This document shows positions 51,864 through 59,811 of a DNA stretch of 64,000 nucleotides, piece after piece (the stretch's first letter is position 1; every line of letters begins with the position of its first letter). The notes beneath the pieces are model-generated. The model was not told the origin of the DNA, did no database searches, and saw only the letters and a program-made list of their open reading frames with translations. The position numbers and the translations under genes are program-made. The stretch comes from Berkiella sp964594635 (lineage in GTDB: Bacteria > Pseudomonadota > Gammaproteobacteria > Berkiellales > Berkiellaceae): the NCBI GenBank assembly GCA_964594635.1, contig CAZQMV010000007.1:62001-126000 (forward strand), written 5' to 3'.

Positions 51864-54503
51864 ATGGACGAACTTGATCCCAATGCACCGCTGCGTCAAG
51901 ACGTACGACTACTGGGTGAATTATTAGGTAAAACCCTTCAAGAACAAGAAGGGTTTGCGCTTTTTGAAAAAGTCGAAAATATTCGGCGGTTATCCAAAGA
52001 AGCCTACGAGGGCGATGATCATGCCATGCTTGCTTTGAATGAATTATTGGCAGCATTGGCACCTGATGAAATGCTGGGTGTTGTGCGATCGTTTAGCCAC
52101 TTTTTAAATTTGGCCAATATTGCCGAAAATGTGCATCGTATTCGACGTACTAAGTGGTATCAGCAACATGCACAATCGTCTATTCAGCCAGGTTCACTGG
52201 AAGCCATTTTTTTAACTTTTGATCGTTACAAAATTTCCAAACAAGAAATGCAAGCCAAAATAGCGGCACTCAATATTGATCTCGTCTTAACGGCGCATCC
52301 CACCGAAGTGATGCGTCGTACGATTATGCAAAAATTTGATAAAATCGCTAACTTGATTAATCAACCTGAACGTGATGAACAAATCCTCGAAGAGATCTAT
52401 CGCGAATTAACAGCCATTTGGCAAACCGATGAAATCAGAAGACGCAGACCAACGCCACTGGATGAAGCCAAATGGGGATTCGCCGTCATTGAAAATAGCT
52501 TGTGGTTTGCATTGCCAGAATTTTTAAGAGATCTCGACGAACATCTGACGAAAGCGACAGGTGAGCGCTTACCCTTAAATGCCACGCCAGTGCGTTTTAG
52601 TTCTTGGATGGGAGGAGATAGAGATGGTAATCCGAATGTGACAGCACCGATAACCGAGCAAATTTGCTTGATGGCTCGTTGGATGGCAGCAGATCTCTAT
52701 GAGAAAGAGGTGAATAATTTAAGCGCAGCCTTATCCATGCAAATGTGTAATGAAACCTTGCATACGGCAGTTGGTGGTGAAAACGAACCATATCGGGCTT
52801 ATTTGCGACCTTTAAAGCGAAAGTTAGCACAAACGAAACATTTTATTGAAGAGTCTTTAGCTAATCGTCCCGCCGTGGCAGATAATATTTTACTCGATAA
52901 AGCAGAATTGCAGGAACCCTTATTAACTTGTTATCACTCTTTGATCGAGTGCCATGGTAAAGTCATTGCTGATGGTGATTTATTGGATCTGATTCGACGC
53001 GTGAATGCATTTGGCATTACTTTGCTACCCCTGGATATTCGGGAAAATGCCGCAAAACATATCCAACTGTTAAGCGAAGTCACAGAACAGCTAGGATTAG
53101 GCATTTATGGCGATTGGCCGGAAGAACAACGCCAGCATTTTTTAACTGACTGTTTGCAAAAAAATGCGCCATTGATCACGCAATCGATTTCTTTTACCGA
53201 TCCAACAAAAGCGGTATGGGACACTTTTAAAATGATTGCTCGGCAACTGCCGATGTCATTAGGCGCTTATGTGATCTCGATGGTACACAACCCCAGTGAT
53301 ATATTGGCCGTTTGTTTATTACAAAAAGAAGCGAATGTTAAGCAACCGTTGCATGTCGTTCCTTTATTTGAAACGCAAACTGCCTTGTTGAATGCCGCGA
53401 AATGTTTGCACACTTTGCTTGACAATGCTTGGTATAAAAAATCCATTCAGGGTAAACAAGAAATCATGATTGGTTACTCTGATTCTGGTAAAGATGCGGG
53501 GATCATTGCGGCAGGTTGGGCGCAGTATCGCGCTATGGAGCAGCTGGTTGGTGTCGCAAAAGCTTTTGACATCAAATTAACCTTATTTCATGGCCGTGGA
53601 GGCTCTATTGGTCGTGGCGGTGCGCCAGCGCACACTGCGATTTTGTCGTTGCCCAAGGGGGCAGTGAATGGCAGTTTACGGGTGACTGAGCAAGGCGAAG
53701 TGATCCGCAACAAATATGGTTTAGCGAAACGCGCAAGACGTTCATTAGAAATTTATACAACAGCAACCTTAGAAGCGATGTTAAGCTCATCAATTGAACC
53801 TAAAGCCGAATGGCGAGAAGTCATGGATCTGTTGAGTGAAACAACATTCAAAGCGTATAGTCAGGTGGTAAAAGAAGATAAACAATTTGTTTCTTATTTT
53901 GAAGCGGTGACACCATTACAAGAAATTGGCTCATTAATGATGGGTTCAAGACCTGCCAGACGTAATGTGGGAGCGCATGATATTGAAAACTTGCGTGCCA
54001 TCCCGTGGGTGTTTGCTTGGACACAAAATCGATTTTTATTGCCGGCTTGGCTAGGAGCAGGAGAAGGCTTACAAGAAGCGCTGAAACAAAATAAACGTAG
54101 TGAATTGCAAGAGATGGTGGCTAAGTGGCCATTTTTTGGCACCTTGCTTAGCATGATTGAGATGGTGCTTGTAAAAACCTCTCTGTCGATTGCGACTTTG
54201 TATGAACAACGTTTAGCACCAGATAAAAGTGCAATGGGCGATTTATTGCGTGCTAAATATGGCTTAACTGTGGCCGAGATCAAAGAAGTATTAACGATTG
54301 ATACACTTCTTAATACCAATCCTATTTTACTACGCACCATTATGTTACGATCGCCTTATTTATATCCTCTGCATGCACTACAGGCGGAATTGCTATTTCG
54401 TGTGCGCAACCAAAATGTCACACTGCAGGATGCAGATGTGTTGAGAGACGCGTTGATGGTGAGTATTTCTGGGATTGCAGCCGGAATGCAGAATACGGGT
54501 TAA
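51864..54503 (+). CDS. ppc: Phosphoenolpyruvate carboxylase
   Basis: Carboxylates PEP to oxaloacetate, refilling the TCA cycle. The 879 residues contain the catalytic His region LTAHPTEVMRRT near 142, FSSWMGGDRDGNP near 246, FHGRGGSIGRGG near 575 and the conserved C-terminal MQNTG that binds effectors. Length matches E. coli (883). It follows the 119-bp repeat and has its own AT-rich upstream region. Paired in function with malic enzyme at 6.4 kb. Confidence 0.97.
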   Translation: MDELDPNAPLRQDVRLLGELLGKTLQEQEGFALFEKVENIRRLSKEAYEGDDHAMLALNELLAALAPDEMLGVVRSFSHFLNLANIAENVHRIRRTKWYQQHAQSSIQPGSLEAIFLTFDRYKISKQEMQAKIAALNIDLVLTAHPTEVMRRTIMQKFDKIANLINQPERDEQILEEIYRELTAIWQTDEIRRRRPTPLDEAKWGFAVIENSLWFALPEFLRDLDEHLTKATGERLPLNATPVRFSSWMGGDRDGNPNVTAPITEQICLMARWMAADLYEKEVNNLSAALSMQMCNETLHTAVGGENEPYRAYLRPLKRKLAQTKHFIEESLANRPAVADNILLDKAELQEPLLTCYHSLIECHGKVIADGDLLDLIRRVNAFGITLLPLDIRENAAKHIQLLSEVTEQLGLGIYGDWPEEQRQHFLTDCLQKNAPLITQSISFTDPTKAVWDTFKMIARQLPMSLGAYVISMVHNPSDILAVCLLQKEANVKQPLHVVPLFETQTALLNAAKCLHTLLDNAWYKKSIQGKQEIMIGYSDSGKDAGIIAAGWAQYRAMEQLVGVAKAFDIKLTLFHGRGGSIGRGGAPAHTAILSLPKGAVNGSLRVTEQGEVIRNKYGLAKRARRSLEIYTTATLEAMLSSSIEPKAEWREVMDLLSETTFKAYSQVVKEDKQFVSYFEAVTPLQEIGSLMMGSRPARRNVGAHDIENLRAIPWVFAWTQNRFLLPAWLGAGEGLQEALKQNKRSELQEMVAKWPFFGTLLSMIEMVLVKTSLSIATLYEQRLAPDKSAMGDLLRAKYGLTVAEIKEVLTIDTLLNTNPILLRTIMLRSPYLYPLHALQAELLFRVRNQNVTLQDADVLRDALMVSISGIAAGMQNTG

Positions 54504-54557
54504 AAAATGGATATTTTGTCTCCATCCATTGTTGCAGCAAGTTCTGCGCTGCTCATT

Positions 54558-54630
54558 CCCCACGCTGCGATTTATTCGCCTTCGGCGTATAAATCTTACG
54601 CGGGGCTAGAATCCTACGCCCCTACGGGGC
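54558..54630. repeat. Two adjacent hairpins behind ppc
   Basis: First hairpin 54558-54605: outer CCCC/GGGG, then GATTTAT/ATAAATC, then CGCC-TTC-GGCG at the tip. Second hairpin 54618-54630: GCCCC-TAC-GGGGC. Together they may end ppc transcription, though no T-run follows. They are of the GC-rich gene-end type seen elsewhere here. Confidence 0.65.
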
Positions 54631-54678
54631 TGTTGATTTATACCATTATCAAATTAGTTTTTTGTCAAACAAATAATC

Positions 54679-54854
54679 TATAATTCATTGATTGAGAGTA
54701 GGCCGGATCGTAAACTCTGGTTATACTCGTCGCATTTGCCCGCCTACGCTGTTACTTGGCGTGGCTGTGCCGCCTAAGCTGCCTGCAGTTCACGTTAGAT
54801 AAGGCTTAAGCTTCGGCGTGGTTATATACATTAAGTCTTAAAAGGAACCACATC
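54679..54854 (+). promoter_or_regulatory. Possible adk promoter and GC-rich leader
   Basis: TATAAT at 54679-54684 without a good -35 is the best promoter element before adk. The following 170 bases are GC-rich and partly self-complementary (GTAGGC at 54698-54703 with GCCTAC at 54742-54747) and contain no convincing gene. It may be a structured leader or a decayed repeat. Confidence 0.3.
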
Positions 54855-55508
54855 ATGCGGTTGATACTGCTTGGACCTCCGGGATCTGGGAAGGGAACAC
54901 AGGCCCAATACATTATGGAACGCTATGAGATACCGCAAATTTCCACAGGAGATATGCTGAGAAAGACCGTAGCTGACAAATCGCCTTTAGGACTGCAAAT
55001 CAAATCAATTATGGATTCAGGGCACTTGGTGTCCGATGATATTATTATTAAATTAGTGCAAGAACGGATCAAAGATCCAGATTGTAGCAAAGGTTTCTTA
55101 CTCGATGGTTTTCCACGGACCATTAAACAAGCCCAGTCTCTAACTGCATCGGGTCTTAAGATCGATACAGTAATTGAACTTGAAATTTCAGACGACGAAA
55201 TTGTGCGCCGTTTGTCGGGGCGTCGTGTCCACCCTGGCTCGGGCCGTGTGTACCATCTTGAGTTTCAACCGCCTATTCATGCCAATGTCGATGATAAAAC
55301 CGGTGAGCCGCTAGTACAACGCGAAGATGATAAAGAAGAAACAGTGAGGAAACGCTTATTGATTTATCATGCGCAAACGAAGCAGGTTTCTACTTATTAT
55401 ATGAGCCTAGCCTTATCAGGGAGCGAAAATGCTCCAGAATATGTCAAGGTCAATGCAGAGCAGTCTTCGTTGATCATCTGCGAAGAAATTTTCCGTTACC
55501 TATCTTAA
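54855..55508 (+). CDS. adk: Adenylate kinase
   Basis: Interconverts ATP and AMP with ADP. The P-loop GPPGSGKGTQ is at residues 7-16; the AMP site has STGDMLRKTV and FLLDGFPRT; the long-form LID begins GRRVHPGSGRVYHLEF without the Cys4 zinc site, typical of gammaproteobacteria. The 217 residues equal E. coli Adk (214). AAAGGAA precedes the ATG. A strong terminator follows. Confidence 0.97.
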   Translation: MRLILLGPPGSGKGTQAQYIMERYEIPQISTGDMLRKTVADKSPLGLQIKSIMDSGHLVSDDIIIKLVQERIKDPDCSKGFLLDGFPRTIKQAQSLTASGLKIDTVIELEISDDEIVRRLSGRRVHPGSGRVYHLEFQPPIHANVDDKTGEPLVQREDDKEETVRKRLLIYHAQTKQVSTYYMSLALSGSENAPEYVKVNAEQSSLIICEEIFRYLS

Positions 55509-55517
55509 TTTCGCGAT

Positions 55518-55546
55518 ATGAGGGGCAAAATGCCCCTCATTTTCTT
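55518..55546 (+). terminator. Rho-independent terminator of adk
   Basis: A perfect 10-base stem, ATGAGGGGCA (55518-55527) and TGCCCCTCAT (55531-55540), with an AAA loop and followed by TTTTCTT. It lies ten bases behind the adk stop. Confidence 0.88.
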
Positions 55547-55663
55547 CACTAAATCCCCTTCAAGTATGATCAGTAAAAATGTATAAATATATGGAATTCA
55601 CCTAACATTGTGCTATGTTAATTATGTGCACCTTTTTGCAGGACTGTTAATGGGAGATAAAAC

Positions 55664-56149
55664 ATGACATTAACAAAACATAAAACAAAGCGTAAAACGA
55701 CAGCCAAAACGCGTACGAAGTCTAAGAAAAAACGTACGTTAAAATCAACGATGATACAAAAATTGCGTCAAGCAAAGGCAGCTGAGAGAAGTGCAGTAAA
55801 AGAACTCGCTGCATTTATGCGTAAACATAAAGCCACTTTGCTCAAAATGCGTAAAAAGTTACGTGCAAGCATCGCGAAAAAAACGAAGCAAGCACAAAAA
55901 CTTCGCGCGCAAATGACGAGAAAGCATGCAGCAACCATTGCTAAATTAAAGAGAGAACATGCTAAAGCTTTGACAAAGGTTCAAAAAACAACCAAAACCA
56001 CCAAAAGCAAAACTCGTCGCAAAGCAAAATCCAAAAGCAAAGTGAAAGCCAGAACGACCCCTCGTCGTACCAAAGCGAGCCATCGTAAAACCACTGGCAA
56101 AAAAGTGATTCATTTGCGTCACTATCGACATATCAGAAAAGCTGCCTAA
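55664..56149 (+). CDS. Histone H1-like DNA-binding protein
   Basis: 161 residues, of which 61 are Lys or Arg, with a two-part structure. The N-terminus (KHKTKRKTTAKTRTKSKKKR) and C-terminus (KTTKSKTRRKAKSKSKVKAR) are low-complexity Lys/Thr/Ser tails. The middle (about 30-105) is an alanine-rich amphipathic helix (KLRQAKAAERSAVKELAAFM). This matches the histone H1-like proteins of Chlamydia (Hc1/Hc2) and Coxiella (Hq1), which compact the nucleoid in the dormant cell form. A GGGAG ribosome site precedes the ATG. It is a single-gene unit between two terminators, the usual layout for a developmentally regulated gene. Family by composition, not by alignment. Confidence 0.8.
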   Translation: MTLTKHKTKRKTTAKTRTKSKKKRTLKSTMIQKLRQAKAAERSAVKELAAFMRKHKATLLKMRKKLRASIAKKTKQAQKLRAQMTRKHAATIAKLKREHAKALTKVQKTTKTTKSKTRRKAKSKSKVKARTTPRRTKASHRKTTGKKVIHLRHYRHIRKAA

Positions 56150-56177
56150 TTAGACAAGTTTTCTGGTTGATAAAGAT

Positions 56178-56210
56178 AAAACCGTTGGCTCATCGGTCAA
56201 CGGTTTTTTT
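56178..56210 (+). terminator. Rho-independent terminator of the H1-like gene
   Basis: AAAACCGTTG (56178-56187) pairs with CAACGGTTTT (56198-56207) around a 10-base loop; the T-run goes on to 56210. Confidence 0.85.
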
Positions 56211-56228
56211 ATGATAGTGGAGATATCA

Positions 56229-56714
56229 ATGACGGTTTTTTCGATTGATAAACTCATGCAAGAAACGCGTCGTTTGGCAGCAGAGTATCGCCAAAATACC
56301 GGCCAAACCTTACCTATTAGTGGGGAGTTGGCTCGTTATGATGCAGCACGTTTACTTAAATTGCTCCCCCTGCAAAAGCCGCTGAAAAGCGTTGACTTTA
56401 TGGGTAGCGAAGGATCTTTGGCTAATCAACTGATTCAGATTAAAAGCAGGGTGATTTTTGATGAGCAAAAATCAGGTTATCGGATTGGGCAATTGGATCT
56501 GGGGGCGAATTGGCAAGTCTGTGCTTTAGTGTTGTACCAATCGAATTATGAACCTACTGCGATTTATATTGCGACTCAAGAAATGATTGTAGAGACTCTC
56601 TCTAACCGTAAAGACACAACTAAAGCGCGTGGCTTAATGTCTTTAGCTCAATTCAAGCGGATAGCCAATCTAGTTTGGACACCCGACAGTGATCAATCAC
56701 TTCTTAGAGCCTAG
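56229..56714 (+). CDS. Conserved hypothetical protein (161 residues)
   Basis: A small soluble protein I cannot assign firmly. It opens SIDKLMQETRRLAAEYRQNT, then PISGELARYDAARLLKLLPL, then SRVIFDEQKSGYRIGQLDL with IYIATQEMIVETLS near the end, a mixed alpha/beta pattern that could be a restriction-like or DUF6998-type fold. I am not certain of that. The ATG at 56229 has GGAG eight bases upstream and is preferred over one at 56211. It ends within the 3' end of the converging lipase-fold gene, overlapping by 11 bases. Confidence 0.75.
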   Translation: MTVFSIDKLMQETRRLAAEYRQNTGQTLPISGELARYDAARLLKLLPLQKPLKSVDFMGSEGSLANQLIQIKSRVIFDEQKSGYRIGQLDLGANWQVCALVLYQSNYEPTAIYIATQEMIVETLSNRKDTTKARGLMSLAQFKRIANLVWTPDSDQSLLRA

Positions 56715-58638
56715 GCAAGCATGGATCTTGGATGCTATTTTCTTCTTCATTTTGCTCTTGATGATTTGTTGTGCCTAGGCCTAGCGTTGTATTAATCACC
56801 CAACTTCCCACCATATTTTTAAATTGATTCAGCAGGGCTCGTGGTTCAAGGTGCAGATCACTACGGCAATAGGCATCAACAGCTTGCTTGGCTAATTCAA
56901 AACCTGCGTAGGCTTTTGGACCAAAAGCCAAAAAGCAATAATCTTGTAAAGAAAAGGGCATCATACTAGCACAAGCTGATGTGGCTCGATATAAATGTGA
57001 ACCTGCATGAAAGGCAACCAGTAGTGAATCGACGGTTTTTTTCAATTTATAGAGCAATTGCTTAAGTATGATTTCATGCTCTTCGGGCGTTTCATTCGTA
57101 TAGGTCATATTATTGTTATTAATTTGAATCATTGAAGGTAAGTCTTTTGCTTCTGATCCGGTTGAAAGAAAATTGGTAAGATAGTGACGAGCATGTAAGC
57201 CTCGATAATGCAATTCATTATCAATTTTCATCATGCTGATCTCAGCTTTCTCTCGTGGTAGACGTGCGAAAATCATATCATCACAGCTATATTGAACAGG
57301 ATCGCCTTCAATGTAACCAAAATTTCCTTTAATGGTCATCTGTTTTCCGAGCTCTCTTTGCCTATCGACTAGCGCATCGGCTTCTACACGTGTTGATTTG
57401 CATACACCGGGATCATTAAATGTGGTCAAGGTTAATTGGTTAATGCCATCAAAATCAGCTGAATTCGCTCGTTCTTTTAAGAACGCGGTCGTAAAGATTT
57501 GGCTTAAAGAGGCGCCTTGGCTATGACCAGTAATGCTTAACTTCAGATCTCTCACCTGTTCGCCGAAATGTTCTCTCACCGTGCTTTTAATAAAGGCCAT
57601 TATGGTATCTTTTACTGAGGGAAGACTACTTGAACCCGGACCATTAAACTCTGCATTAATCAATACGCTATCAAGGACTGCAAAGTCCGTTCCACGAAAG
57701 GCAATCCGAATATTGTGGTCATTTTTATCATTAGGCAAAAACAGGTAACCATACATGCCCATTACCAGCGGCAATTGTTTGACTTGATATTTTTGGTAAC
57801 TGCCATTTTCCGTTAGAACATCGGCTTCCTTGTCGTGAAACAGGCCTTTTTTGGAAAGTGCATAAGAGAGTCGGCTGAGCTGATGGTTAGCGGCATATTC
57901 ACGAACATCCGCTGGTAATTCAGCATTTTTGGCTGCAATTTGCTCAAGAGTGGCTTCTGTTTTTTTGAAGATATGATCATAAGCTGCTTGTTGGATCACA
58001 TTTTTTCTGATTTTGCTGAAATGGCTAAAATGAAAAACGGTTGGCTTATTAGCAATAGGAGGGCAGGTTCCTTTGACGACAATAGCAGGTTCATCTTGTT
58101 CTTTCAGGCTGTCAAGGACATTAAAATTGACACAATGGATCGTATCAAAAGTTGCAGAATTTGCCATTGATTTCTCTAAAGCTCTTCGAAAAAACTGACT
58201 GCTCGATTTCTCGTATTTATTTCCATAAATACTTAAAGTTAATGGCGTATTTTGCGGGTAATGTCTTTGGATAGCGTCTTTAAGGCAGGCCATCGTGGGG
58301 GCTTCTACCAATGTAAAGCTATCCATCACGTCACCATGTCGTTCAAATTTGTCACTACCACGAAAAACCGCTTTAACATGCAGATTATGAGGATCAAGGG
58401 GAAATAGCAAATAACCATGATTTTCAACGCCCAAAGGCAAGCGCATAATTCGATGCGGTTGGTAGGTACCATCATTTTCAAGGACTAATATTTCAGAGTG
58501 AGATGCGACATCTTCAGCTAAATATTCGGGTAGTCGAGTTAAAAAGTGAGTACTCGCATGTTCTTTATCTTCGCTAGACAAAGCAACGTTTTGCTGTGCT
58601 AAATATTGAAAATGATGTGTAATACCACTGGTCGCCAT
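56704..58638 (-). CDS. Duplicated lipase-fold protein, one active-type domain
   Basis: 644 residues with two related halves. The C-terminal half has the class 3 (fungal-type) lipase motif GHSQGAS with nucleophile Ser373, preceded by IRIAFRGTDFAVLDS and followed by LTTFNDPGV. The N-terminal half repeats the pattern (VKAVFRGSDKFERHGDV and LTLSIYGNKYEKSSSQFF), but at the nucleophile position Lys141 replaces Ser, so that copy is catalytically dead. There is no signal peptide or membrane segment up to the C-terminal region. A cytosolic or type IV-secreted lipase/phospholipase is inferred. AGGA is six bases before the ATG at 58638. The upstream 122 bases hold an inverted repeat (58694-58718). Confidence 0.82.
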   Translation of the reverse strand: MATSGITHHFQYLAQQNVALSSEDKEHASTHFLTRLPEYLAEDVASHSEILVLENDGTYQPHRIMRLPLGVENHGYLLFPLDPHNLHVKAVFRGSDKFERHGDVMDSFTLVEAPTMACLKDAIQRHYPQNTPLTLSIYGNKYEKSSSQFFRRALEKSMANSATFDTIHCVNFNVLDSLKEQDEPAIVVKGTCPPIANKPTVFHFSHFSKIRKNVIQQAAYDHIFKKTEATLEQIAAKNAELPADVREYAANHQLSRLSYALSKKGLFHDKEADVLTENGSYQKYQVKQLPLVMGMYGYLFLPNDKNDHNIRIAFRGTDFAVLDSVLINAEFNGPGSSSLPSVKDTIMAFIKSTVREHFGEQVRDLKLSITGHSQGASLSQIFTTAFLKERANSADFDGINQLTLTTFNDPGVCKSTRVEADALVDRQRELGKQMTIKGNFGYIEGDPVQYSCDDMIFARLPREKAEISMMKIDNELHYRGLHARHYLTNFLSTGSEAKDLPSMIQINNNNMTYTNETPEEHEIILKQLLYKLKKTVDSLLVAFHAGSHLYRATSACASMMPFSLQDYCFLAFGPKAYAGFELAKQAVDAYCRSDLHLEPRALLNQFKNMVGSWVINTTLGLGTTNHQEQNEEENSIQDPCLPRL

Positions 58639-58693
58639 GATTTTCCTACTAAGGTATATAACTGGATAAGACAAGGATCCTATTAGAGTTATC

Positions 58694-58718
58694 TATCGTT
58701 TCATACCAATAAACGATA
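58694..58718. promoter_or_regulatory. Inverted repeat in the lipase/tsaB divergent region
   Basis: TATCGTTT and AAACGATA, eight-base arms nine bases apart, in the middle of the 122-base region between two divergent genes. A likely shared operator; no T-run. Confidence 0.4.
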
Positions 58719-58760
58719 AATGGCTAGACACACCCTATAAGCTGACTTAATATCTGGACC

Positions 58761-59492
58761 ATGATTGATAAACCTACTATTTTAGCCATTGATACCTCCA
58801 CAGAGGCCTGTTCTGCAGCTATTTTACAGACAGGGGATTGCCTATGGCGCTTTGAAAAAACTGCGAATACCCATACCGCCTTATTATTGCCGATGATTTC
58901 TTCGCTATTGGCAGAAGCCTCATTAACCCTAGCAGCAATCGATGCAATTGCGGTAACCCGAGGCCCAGGCAGTTTTACCGGCGTTCGCATTGGAATAGGC
59001 ATAGCACAAGGGCTCAGTTTTGGTTTACATAAGCCGGTTTATGAAATTTCAACGCTACAAGCCATTGCGCGTACTGTAGGGGTTATTGGCCGTGTGAGTG
59101 TGGCGATTGATGCCAGAATGCAGGAAGTCTATACTGCTGTTTATAATTGTGAGAGGGATAACACGCAACTCATTGATGGTGAAATATTGTGCTCACCCTC
59201 TCAGTTATTGGAACAATCATTATTATACCAAAATCAACCATTGACACTCTGTGCGAGTGGTTGGGATATATATCAAGAACAGCTTGTCATGCCTAAAATC
59301 TGGCAGCATTTACCTCTGCAATTACCCCATGCAAAAGCCGTTGCAGAATTAGCGTATTTAGCTTGGTTAAAAGGGGATAAAGGGGTGATGGCGCATGATG
59401 TGACACCGATTTACTTGCGGGATAAAGTGGCAGAGAAGGCGAAAGTTAAATCTTTGATACCCCTTTCATTCTTAGAGCAAGATTGCGGATAA
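58761..59492 (+). CDS. tsaB: tRNA threonylcarbamoyladenosine biosynthesis protein TsaB
   Basis: Partner of TsaD and TsaE in making t6A37 in tRNA; itself a catalytically inactive ASKHA-fold scaffold. Landmarks are ILAIDTSTEACSAAI at the start, TRGPGSFTGVRIGIG near 73 and VAIDARMQEVYTAVY near 115. The 243 residues fit the family (231 in E. coli). The 3' end overlaps the converging DCC-family gene by 47 bases. Confidence 0.94.
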   Translation: MIDKPTILAIDTSTEACSAAILQTGDCLWRFEKTANTHTALLLPMISSLLAEASLTLAAIDAIAVTRGPGSFTGVRIGIGIAQGLSFGLHKPVYEISTLQAIARTVGVIGRVSVAIDARMQEVYTAVYNCERDNTQLIDGEILCSPSQLLEQSLLYQNQPLTLCASGWDIYQEQLVMPKIWQHLPLQLPHAKAVAELAYLAWLKGDKGVMAHDVTPIYLRDKVAEKAKVKSLIPLSFLEQDCG

Positions 59493-59811
59493 ATCGACAC
59501 ACTGGGTAGTAGATGTTGGCAATAGTAGGGGTTCGAAACAGAACAAAATTAACTTTGTTTAACCAACTCAATGGTGTTGCCACGAGCGACAAGATCTGCA
59601 CGGCATCGCTGGCATGATAATATTGATCGTCAATAATAACTAACATGCCTTCATTTAAATCGAATATTTTGCCATTCAGTAAATGCTGATAAACATCCTT
59701 TCTAGCATCAATCAATTCCAGCTTGTCCGCCACATTTTTGATACGCATGGCTTTAACAAAATCTGTGCAAAATGGGCATTCACCATCGTAAATAACGTAA
59801 ACTGTTTTCAT
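59446..59811 (-). CDS. DCC family thiol-disulfide oxidoreductase-like protein (DUF393)
   Basis: 121 residues. The signature YDGECPFC near residue 8 gives a CxxC redox pair (Cys12 and Cys15), as in the DCC1-like family. Membrane helices are absent; VRFI and similar stretches are short. It starts four bases inside the end of the HTTM gene (59808-59811), so the two are translationally coupled, and proteins of these two families are often adjacent or fused. The 3' end overlaps tsaB on the other strand. Redox partner for the HTTM protein is inferred. Confidence 0.85.
   Translation of the reverse strand: MKTVYVIYDGECPFCTDFVKAMRIKNVADKLELIDARKDVYQHLLNGKIFDLNEGMLVIIDDQYYHASDAVQILSLVATPLSWLNKVNFVLFRTPTIANIYYPVCRFIRNLALRMKGVSKI

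Noticed and set aside
53894..54340. 148-codon antisense open frame in ppc
   Set aside because: Ser/Lys-rich translation with no family resemblance; ppc is complete and conserved over the whole stretch.
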